Source of the DNA: Rothia koreensis
Lineage (GTDB): Bacteria; Actinomycetota; Actinomycetes; Actinomycetales; Micrococcaceae
DNA: 64,000 bases
Reading direction: 5' to 3'
Assembly (NCBI RefSeq): GCF_004136575.1
Contig: NZ_NOIQ01000002.1
Location: forward strand, 124,001-188,000
Part shown: positions 27,007 through 34,110 of the stretch, in pieces
Numbering within the stretch: position 1 is the stretch's first letter
How the letters are laid out: every line of letters starts with the position of its first letter
Notes under the pieces: model-generated
What the model was told of the DNA's origin: nothing
The model's input: the letters and a program-made list of their open reading frames with translations, nothing else
Databases searched by the model: none
Made by a program: the position numbers and the translations under genes

Positions 27007-29610
27007 CTAGTTGCCGGGATCGGCCGTGGCCTCCCTGAGCATTCCCCGGAGCAGATCGATGGCTCCCTGCTTGCTCAGGGGATTGTTCTTGTTGCCGCAC
27101 TTGGGCGACTGCACGCACGAGGGACATCCGTGATCGCACTCGCAGGACAGGATGGCTTCCACCGTGGCTTCGAGCCAGGACCGTGCGACGCCGAAACCGC
27201 GTTCGGCGAAGCCGGCGCCACCCGGGTAACCGTCGTACACGAAAATCGTCGGCAACTCGGTGTCCACGTGAAGCGCTGTGGACAGGCCGCCGATGTCCCA
27301 ACGGTCGCACGTGGCCATCAGCGGAAGAAGACCGATCGCGGCATGCTCCGCCGCGTGGAGCGCACCGGGAACCTGGGGCTCTGCAACACCGGCCGAGTTC
27401 ATGAGTTCCTGGGGGATGGTCCACCAGACGGCCCGGGTCACGAGTTCCTGGGCCTCCAGATCGAGGGGCTCCTCATCGATCAGCTCATTGCTCATGACCG
27501 CCTTGCGCTGGAAGGACACAACCTGCGTGCGCACGCGAACCATGCCTCGGTGCAACGTGACTGGCCCCCAGGCACGGGTGGACTCGATCTCGAGCACGCT
27601 GACTTCGGTCACATCCCGCGCCTGGGTATAGAAGTTGGGGTGGGCACGACTGACGACGACGGCCCGGCCCTCTTCGTCCAGTTCCTCGACGTGCCATGTC
27701 TTGCCCTGGTGCACGTAGATGGCTCCGGGATGGGCCTGGTAATGGACCTGACCGGATTCCATCGTCCCGATGATTCCGCCGGTCTCGGCTTCGATGATGT
27801 CGAGCCGGTGCCCGCCTCCGCTTCGAATGTCGACGAGGTCGGCGGCCGATTCGGGGTGGGTCCAGAACCAGCCTGTCGGGCGCCTGCGCAAATACCCGTC
27901 TCGGACCAGTGTTTCCAGTACGGCTTCCGTGCCCGGGCCGAAGAGGCCGAGTTCCTCCGGACGTATCGGCCTCTCGGCAGCAGCGGAGCAGAGATGGGGT
28001 GCGAGTACATAGGGATTGCCGGGGTCGAACACGGTGGATTCCACCACGGTGTCGAAGATGTCCCCGGGATGGTGCGCCAAGTAGGTGTCGAGGGGATCGT
28101 CACTGGCCACGAAGACCGCCAGGGACTCCTGACCAGCCCGGCCCGCTCGCCCGATCTGCTGGAAGAAGGACGCGCGAGTCCCCGGCCAGCCGGCCACGAG
28201 CACGGCGTCCAGACCGGCGACGTCGATACCGAGTTCGAGGGCCGGGGTCGATGCAACCCCCAGCATTTCGCCCGACCGGACCTGGCGTTCGAGCTCGCGC
28301 CTCTCCTCGGGAAGATAACCCGACCGATAGGCACAGACCCGGTGAGCGACCGAAGGGTCGATGTCCTGAAGATAGTCCTGGGCCTGCCCCGCCATGGTCT
28401 CGGCACCGCGACGGGATTTGATGAAGGCGATGGTCCTGATCCGCTCCGCGACCAGGTCCGTGAGCATCCCGGCGGCCTCGGAGAGGGCCGAGCGACGTCG
28501 CGGGGCCCCATTCTCGCCCGCGCCGCCGAACCCCCGGGAAGGCAAGGGAGCGGTCGGCGACGAGGGCTCGGGCAGTCCGGTTGCCTCACCCTTGCCCCGT
28601 GTACTCGCGGCCAAGTCGTCCTGCGGCAACGAGTCCTCCAACAGCGGCTCCCACAGAAGCACCGTCACCGAACCATGCGGGGAGTCGTCCTGGGAGTAGG
28701 CCGAGACACGGGGAGCCTCGACGCCGAGCAATTTGGCGAACGAATGCTGCGGATCCGCCGACGTCGCGGATGCGCCGATGAACGTGGGCGAGGAGCCGTG
28801 CAGCGCGCAAATGCGGCGCAACCGCCTCAGAATCATCGAGACGTGAGCGCCGAACACGCCGCGATACCCGTGCGCTTCGTCCACGATCACGTACCGCAAT
28901 TGCCGGAGGAACCGTGCCCATCGTTCGTGATTCGGCAACACACCGGCGTGAAGCATATCCGGATTGCAGAGCACGAAATTCGAGTGATCACGGATCCACG
29001 AACGCTCTGCGAATTCGGTATCGCCGTCGTAGGTGTCCGCCCGGAGGTGAGGAATCCCGAGTGCCCGCAGGGCAGACAACTGATCCGCGGCGAGAGCCTT
29101 GGTCGGGGCCAGATACAGGACCGTTGCTTCGCGCGAATGCAGACTCGACCCCGGGTCCGTCGAGCCCCGGACGATGGCGTCCAGCGTGGGCAATTGGTAT
29201 GCCAGCGACTTGCCGGAGGCCGTGCCGGTGGCGATGATGACGTGATGTCCCCGTGCCGGAGAGACTGCTCGTCCGGCCGAGCGGCATTGCACGGCGTCGT
29301 CGAGGGATTCCGCCTGGGCAGAATGTGCCGCGTCCGCGGCCAGAACCTGGTGACGATACGGCTCGGGTACCCCGAGGCCCTGGAATGCTTCGACGACGCT
29401 CGGGTGGGCCCAAGCCGGCCACGGAGAGACGACCGCTTCCCGCTCGGGCAGCACACGGGCATGCACGATCTCGGGGGGATCCTCGCCCCGATGGAGCGCC
29501 CTCAGCAAATGGTTCGGTTCCGGCACCAGACCATTGTGGCACCCTTCGATCTGCCCTGCAGTGCCGGGGAGCAGGACGGCTCCGGACCGATCGTTCAGCG
29601 AGTGAGTCAT
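27007..29610 (-). CDS. DEAH-box helicase with DUF1998 domain (MrfA/Rv3649-like)
   Basis: Superfamily 2 helicase of 867 residues. Motif I IIATGTASGKSLAYQLP (about residue 125), motif II DEAH (about 243), GASATSA, and in the second RecA domain ELGIDVAGLDAVL and QQIGRAGRAGQ. A DUF1998 C-terminal domain ends with the Cys cluster CECDHGCPSCVQSPKCGN (about 822-839), as in Bacillus MrfA, which repairs mitomycin C damage. No MrfB-like exonuclease is adjacent. It is convergent with the Tad operon (3-base gap) and divergent from the flavin protein gene (14 bases). Confidence 0.92.
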   Translation of the reverse strand: MTHSLNDRSGAVLLPGTAGQIEGCHNGLVPEPNHLLRALHRGEDPPEIVHARVLPEREAVVSPWPAWAHPSVVEAFQGLGVPEPYRHQVLAADAAHSAQAESLDDAVQCRSAGRAVSPARGHHVIIATGTASGKSLAYQLPTLDAIVRGSTDPGSSLHSREATVLYLAPTKALAADQLSALRALGIPHLRADTYDGDTEFAERSWIRDHSNFVLCNPDMLHAGVLPNHERWARFLRQLRYVIVDEAHGYRGVFGAHVSMILRRLRRICALHGSSPTFIGASATSADPQHSFAKLLGVEAPRVSAYSQDDSPHGSVTVLLWEPLLEDSLPQDDLAASTRGKGEATGLPEPSSPTAPLPSRGFGGAGENGAPRRRSALSEAAGMLTDLVAERIRTIAFIKSRRGAETMAGQAQDYLQDIDPSVAHRVCAYRSGYLPEERRELERQVRSGEMLGVASTPALELGIDVAGLDAVLVAGWPGTRASFFQQIGRAGRAGQESLAVFVASDDPLDTYLAHHPGDIFDTVVESTVFDPGNPYVLAPHLCSAAAERPIRPEELGLFGPGTEAVLETLVRDGYLRRRPTGWFWTHPESAADLVDIRSGGGHRLDIIEAETGGIIGTMESGQVHYQAHPGAIYVHQGKTWHVEELDEEGRAVVVSRAHPNFYTQARDVTEVSVLEIESTRAWGPVTLHRGMVRVRTQVVSFQRKAVMSNELIDEEPLDLEAQELVTRAVWWTIPQELMNSAGVAEPQVPGALHAAEHAAIGLLPLMATCDRWDIGGLSTALHVDTELPTIFVYDGYPGGAGFAERGFGVARSWLEATVEAILSCECDHGCPSCVQSPKCGNKNNPLSKQGAIDLLRGMLREATADPGN

Positions 29611-29624
29611 GGCACAATAGAGGC

Positions 29625-30068
29625 ATGAACATGCCGATGAACATCAAGGGGGAAAAGCACCCGGAGGACCGCGAGCCCCGGGTCCGGGACCTGACCGAGG
29701 AGGAGAGCTGGCAGATTCTCTCCGCGGCCCGTTTGGCACGGTTCGTCACCGTCGACGAGGGGGAGATCGATATCACTCCGCTGAACATCTTCGCCGCAGA
29801 CGGGCGGATTTACTTCAGAACGGCTCCCGGCAACAAACTCACGAAGCTCCAGCTGAATCCGAACGTCGCACTGGAAACGGACAAGATCGAGGGGGCTGTT
29901 GCCCACAGCGTCGTCGTCCGTGGAAGTGCCCGGCTGCTGACGGATCCGGACGAAACGGACAGGGTCGCCTCCCTCCCGTTGTCGCCGTGGGTCCATACGG
30001 ACAAGCTCGACTTCGTGGAGATCACGCCCGAGAGGATCACCGGACGTCGTTTCCGGCTGGGCGACTGA
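29625..30068 (+). CDS. Pyridoxamine 5'-phosphate oxidase-like flavin/F420-binding protein
   Basis: 147-residue split-barrel protein. ILSAARLARFVTVDEGEIDITPLNIF and IYFRTAPGNKLTKLQ match the actinobacterial PNPOx-like group that binds FMN or F420. The substrate is unknown; antioxidant or heme-related roles are known for relatives. ATG 29625 is used, with in-frame ATGs at 29631 and 29637. It is divergent from the helicase with almost no space, so the promoters must overlap the coding ends. Confidence 0.82.
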   Translation: MNMPMNIKGEKHPEDREPRVRDLTEEESWQILSAARLARFVTVDEGEIDITPLNIFAADGRIYFRTAPGNKLTKLQLNPNVALETDKIEGAVAHSVVVRGSARLLTDPDETDRVASLPLSPWVHTDKLDFVEITPERITGRRFRLGD

Positions 30069-30195
30069 CGCGAACCTGCGGTCCCGCGCGGTCGGCCCTG
30101 TGTCCTCACCACCTGGCCAACGGGACCGTGTGAGATGCATCCGAGTGCCCGGAAAACGCCTCGGTCCAGTACGCCGCCTCGCCTAAACTGCTGTC

Positions 30196-31119
30196 GTGGC
30201 AATTTCTCGAATCGTTCTCTACTACCAGTTCGTCCCGATCGCGGATCCGGAGGCCGTGGTGCTGTGGCAGCGAGCCCTCTGCGAAAAGCTGGCCTTGCGG
30301 GGCCGGATCCTGGTCTCCGAGCACGGCATCAACGGGACCGTCGGGGGCGAGATCAATGCCGTCAAGCAGTATGCGCGAACCACACGCCAGTACTCCGGTT
30401 TCCGCGGCATGGAATTCAAATGGTCGGACGGCGGGGCCGAGGACTTTCCGCGACTGTCCGTCAAGGCGCGGGACGAGATCGTCGCCTTCGGTGCAGCGGA
30501 CGAACTTGCGGTGGACGAGAACGGGGTGGTCGGCGGCGGAACCCACCTGAGCCCGAAGCAAGTCAACGAACTCGTCGAACGCGAGGGCGACGACGTCGTC
30601 TTCTTCGACGGCCGGAACGCCTTCGAGGCCCAAATCGGGCGATTCAAGAACGCGATCGTCCCGAGCACCAGGACCACGCACGATTTCCTGACCGAACTCG
30701 AGTCCGGCAAGTACGACGACCTCAAGTCCAAGAAGGTCGTGACCTACTGCACCGGCGGAATCCGGTGCGAGATCCTCTCCGCGCTCATGAAGAACCGCGG
30801 CTTCGAGGACGTCTACCAAATCGACGGCGGGATCGTCCGCTACGGGGAGGAATACGGGGATTCCGGGCTCTGGGAAGGTTCCCTCTACGTCTTCGACGCG
30901 CGAATGCACATGGAGTTCACCCCCGACGCCGTGACCATCGGCGAATGCGAGTCCTGCGGTGCAGGAGCCAATCGGTTCGAGAACTGCAGCAATCAGCAGT
31001 GTCGAGATCTGATCCTGCTGTGCCCGGATTGTCGGCAGGGGAGCCCGACCTGCCCGGACGGCTGCGCGTCGAACGACGTCGCGACCGAGGTACCCGCGAA
31101 CGAAGAAACCGTGGCCTAA
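30196..31119 (+). CDS. trhO: tRNA uridine(34) hydroxylase (rhodanese-type, UPF0176)
   Basis: 307 residues from GTG. TrhO adds oxygen to wobble uridine to form 5-hydroxyuridine. The N-terminal acylphosphatase-like domain is followed by a rhodanese domain with active Cys185 in [10 protein letters not shown]. The C-terminal region has paired cysteines CESCGAG, NCSNQQC, CPDC and CPDGC, a likely zinc-binding tail. The stop overlaps that of the convergent GST gene by 4 bases (CTAA). Confidence 0.92.
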   Translation: MAISRIVLYYQFVPIADPEAVVLWQRALCEKLALRGRILVSEHGINGTVGGEINAVKQYARTTRQYSGFRGMEFKWSDGGAEDFPRLSVKARDEIVAFGAADELAVDENGVVGGGTHLSPKQVNELVEREGDDVVFFDGRNAFEAQIGRFKNAIVPSTRTTHDFLTELESGKYDDLKSKKVVTYCTGGIRCEILSALMKNRGFEDVYQIDGGIVRYGEEYGDSGLWEGSLYVFDARMHMEFTPDAVTIGECESCGAGANRFENCSNQQCRDLILLCPDCRQGSPTCPDGCASNDVATEVPANEETVA

Positions 31120-32207
31120 GAGCCTGCCGGGTACAGCGGATTGTGTCCCGGCTCGACACGTTCCTCGGGACGAACCGGACCGGGTGCCGTCGCCCCGGCT
31201 GCGGCGTCGAAGGGGCTGCCGCCCAGGTGGTCACGACCAGGGTCGGTCAACCAGCCGGAGACATCCGGTCCGACCGGCACGATCCCCGTCGGATTGATGT
31301 CCTTCTGCACCCCGTAGTAATGCTCCTTGATCTGCTGGAAGTCGATGGTGTCCCCGAAACCGGGGGTCTGGAACAGGTCGCGCGCGTATCCCCAGAGATG
31401 GGGCAGGGTCGCGAGCATCTGTCGATTTGCCTTGAAATGGGAGAAATAGACGACGTCGAACCGCGCCAGGGTCGTGAACAGTCGAACGTCTGCTTCGGTG
31501 ATGTGGTCGCCCATGAGGAAGCGGCGGTCGGACAAGCGCTCCTCCAGCCAGTCGAGGGCGGTCCAGAGCCTCTGGTACGCCTTCTCATAGGCTTCTTGGG
31601 AGCCCGCGAAACCGCATCGGTACACCCCGTTGTTGACCTCAGTGAAGACCCGGTGCATGACCTCCCGCATCTCTTCTTCCTGGTCCTCCGGCCACAGATC
31701 CGGGGCTCCCTGGCGGTGGAACGCGCTCCACTGCTTGGCGAAGTCCTCAGTGATCTGGGGGAAATTGTTCGTGACCACCTCACCTGAGGGGATGTCCACG
31801 ATCGCCGGCACCGTGATGCCGCGGGGGTACTCGGGGAAACGGCGGAAGTAGGCTTCCTGAAGTCGTTCGATACCCAGCACCGGGTCTTTCCCCTCGGGGT
31901 CCAGGTCGAACGTCCAGGAACGGACGTCGTGAGTCGGTCCGGGCATACCGATCGAGATGGCGTCCTCCAGGCCCAGGAGCCTGCGGACGATGATTGTGCG
32001 ATTGGCCCACGGGCACGCTCGTGCCGCAACGAGCCGATACCTGCCGGCTTCGACGGGCCAGATCCCCTGGTCCCTCTGATCGGTCCCTGGTTCGAGCCCT
32101 GAATCCGAGACAACGCGGTCCTCGATGTATTGGGTGTCCCGTGTGAATTCTTTTCCCTGGGTCACGTACGCGCCGCGCGTCGTGTGGTTTTCCTGATTCC
32201 CGTCCAT
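31116..32207 (-). CDS. Glutathione S-transferase family protein, Xi-class (glutathionyl-hydroquinone reductase-like)
   Basis: 363-residue protein. The catalytic motif ACPWANRT (Cys65-Pro-Trp-Ala) and the surrounding pattern [14 protein letters not shown] and [15 protein letters not shown] place it in the omega/Xi group that reduces S-glutathionyl-hydroquinones. Actinobacteria normally use mycothiol, so the thiol partner here is probably not glutathione; this is inference. ATG 32207 is chosen over an open upstream frame without support. It is divergent from the methyltransferase (63 bases). Confidence 0.88.
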   Translation of the reverse strand: MDGNQENHTTRGAYVTQGKEFTRDTQYIEDRVVSDSGLEPGTDQRDQGIWPVEAGRYRLVAARACPWANRTIIVRRLLGLEDAISIGMPGPTHDVRSWTFDLDPEGKDPVLGIERLQEAYFRRFPEYPRGITVPAIVDIPSGEVVTNNFPQITEDFAKQWSAFHRQGAPDLWPEDQEEEMREVMHRVFTEVNNGVYRCGFAGSQEAYEKAYQRLWTALDWLEERLSDRRFLMGDHITEADVRLFTTLARFDVVYFSHFKANRQMLATLPHLWGYARDLFQTPGFGDTIDFQQIKEHYYGVQKDINPTGIVPVGPDVSGWLTDPGRDHLGGSPFDAAAGATAPGPVRPEERVEPGHNPLYPAGS

Positions 32208-32270
32208 GCCCCCACTATGCCCCGAGTTGGTTGCGACGTAAACCAATTGAGGACCTCGTAGACTGGGACA

Positions 32271-33911
32271 GTGACTTCCGCACCCGAATTCTCCCGTGTA
32301 TCCGCGACCCCGTTCAGCGACGACGTCGACGCCGTGGAAAGCCTGGCCGAAGCGTTGGCCGCCGTCGACTATTCCCACGAGGGGGTGCTTCGGCTGCTCG
32401 GGGACGGTCCGTTCGAGGCGATGGCCAGGGAGCAGATGGTCCCCGCCCAACACAGGATCGACGAGCTCCTCAACGGGCGTGCGACGTCACGAGCCGGTCA
32501 ACGACGACTCGCCGGCGTCGTCGAATTCTTCATGCTGGGTGGCCTGATGACCGCCGAAGCGCTGGACGCGACCCTGGGCGAAGGCGCCTACGGTGTCCTC
32601 GAGCGACTCAACCTGCTCCTGCCGGCGGACACGCACGACGACGCGGGTCGGGGAGGATTCCGCGCAGCCTTCGACCTCCGGCCCCATTCGGCCGACGACG
32701 GCACGGATCTCTGGGTCGTCTCCGACCTGGGGTCGCATCAGACGGACGGTGCCTTGCCGAGAGACCACGTGCTGGGAATCGGACAGGCCTCACTGACCCT
32801 GGCTCAGCTCACGGAGCGTCGAGCCGTGAAGCGGGCTCTGGACCTGGGGACCGGTTGCGGAATCCAGGTATTCCACTTGCTGGCGCACTGCGACCACGTG
32901 ACGGCAACCGATATTTCCGATCGGGCGCTCGCCATGACCCGTTTCAACCTGGTGCTCAACGCATCCGCTCTGGGCCTGGACCCGGCCGCGATCGATGACC
33001 GGGTGAGCCTGCGGCTGGGGAGTCTCCTGGAGCCGGTCCACGGTGAGACCTTCGACTTGGTGGTCTCGAACCCACCGTTCGTCATCACCCCACGGAGAGC
33101 AGGCGAGACGGACCTCTACACGTACCGTGACGGGGGACTGCCCGGCGATGAGATCGTCTCGACCCTGGTGCGCCGCGTTCCCGAAGTGCTGAATCCGGGC
33201 GGGCGCGCGCAGATGCTGGGGAACTGGGAAATTCTCTCGGATCGCGAAGCCGAGAACGGCCGCGAGTCCTGGGCGCGCCGCCCGCGCGCGTGGTTGTCCG
33301 AGAACAGTGACGCCTGGTTCATCCAGCGCGAAGAGACATCGCCTGAGCAGTATGCGGAAACGTGGTTGCGGGACGCGAGCCAGAACAGGGACCGGGAATC
33401 CTATGAGACGGCCTATCTGGACTACATGGCCGACTTCGCGAACCGTGGGGTCGCAGCGATCGGCTTTGGAATGGTGTGGCTCAGGCGCGCGTCGGGGTCC
33501 CCCTCGATGCGCCGGTTCGAGACGATCGAGCACCCCATCCAGCAGCCCATCGCGCCTTTCCTCTCGAGCGCGGTCGACGCCCACGATGCCCTGGCGGGCA
33601 CCAGCGATGAAGACCTTGCAACCTTGCATCTCACGGTGGCCGAGGACGTGACGGAGGAGAGACATCAGCGCCCGGGCGCCGAACACCCCGGAGTGATTCT
33701 GCTCCGGCAGGGGGCGGGACTGCGTCGCACCGAGGTGATGACCACCGAGGTTGCCGGTTTTGTCTCGGCATGTGATGGTCAACTCAGTGTCGGCCAGATC
33801 GCGGACGCCTTGGCGGCCCTGCTCGACTGGAAGGACGAGGAGCAACGGTCCGAGCTGTTTGCCCGCGTCCGTGCCCTGATCGAGGGCGGATTCCTCGAAA
33901 TCGACGAGTAG
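32271..33911 (+). CDS. PrmC-like class I SAM methyltransferase with DUF7059 and DUF7782-type flanking domains
   Basis: 546 residues from GTG. The central Rossmann domain has LDLGTGCGIQV (SAM loop, about residue 190), VTATDISDRAL and SNPPFVITP (NPPF at 267-270), the signature of enzymes that methylate Gln, Asn or exocyclic base amines. About 165 residues precede it and 240 follow it, as in an actinobacterial family whose target is unknown. It lies just upstream of topA. Confidence 0.82.
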   Translation: MTSAPEFSRVSATPFSDDVDAVESLAEALAAVDYSHEGVLRLLGDGPFEAMAREQMVPAQHRIDELLNGRATSRAGQRRLAGVVEFFMLGGLMTAEALDATLGEGAYGVLERLNLLLPADTHDDAGRGGFRAAFDLRPHSADDGTDLWVVSDLGSHQTDGALPRDHVLGIGQASLTLAQLTERRAVKRALDLGTGCGIQVFHLLAHCDHVTATDISDRALAMTRFNLVLNASALGLDPAAIDDRVSLRLGSLLEPVHGETFDLVVSNPPFVITPRRAGETDLYTYRDGGLPGDEIVSTLVRRVPEVLNPGGRAQMLGNWEILSDREAENGRESWARRPRAWLSENSDAWFIQREETSPEQYAETWLRDASQNRDRESYETAYLDYMADFANRGVAAIGFGMVWLRRASGSPSMRRFETIEHPIQQPIAPFLSSAVDAHDALAGTSDEDLATLHLTVAEDVTEERHQRPGAEHPGVILLRQGAGLRRTEVMTTEVAGFVSACDGQLSVGQIADALAALLDWKDEEQRSELFARVRALIEGGFLEIDE

Positions 33912-34110
33912 GGCCTCTTCGGACCATTCCACGCGGTGAGCGAACCGCTGGGCCCCCGCAGTTGCGAATTCCGAGCGCGCGGTAGCCTGGGCCCGAACCC
34001 CTTCAGGTCGAAGCAGGCTCGTATGTTCGAGTCTGTGGATACATGACGAGAGCCTTCTGATCCTCGGCTATTGTGGGGGCGTATCGACCAGTATGGACAC
34101 AAGGAGCGAC

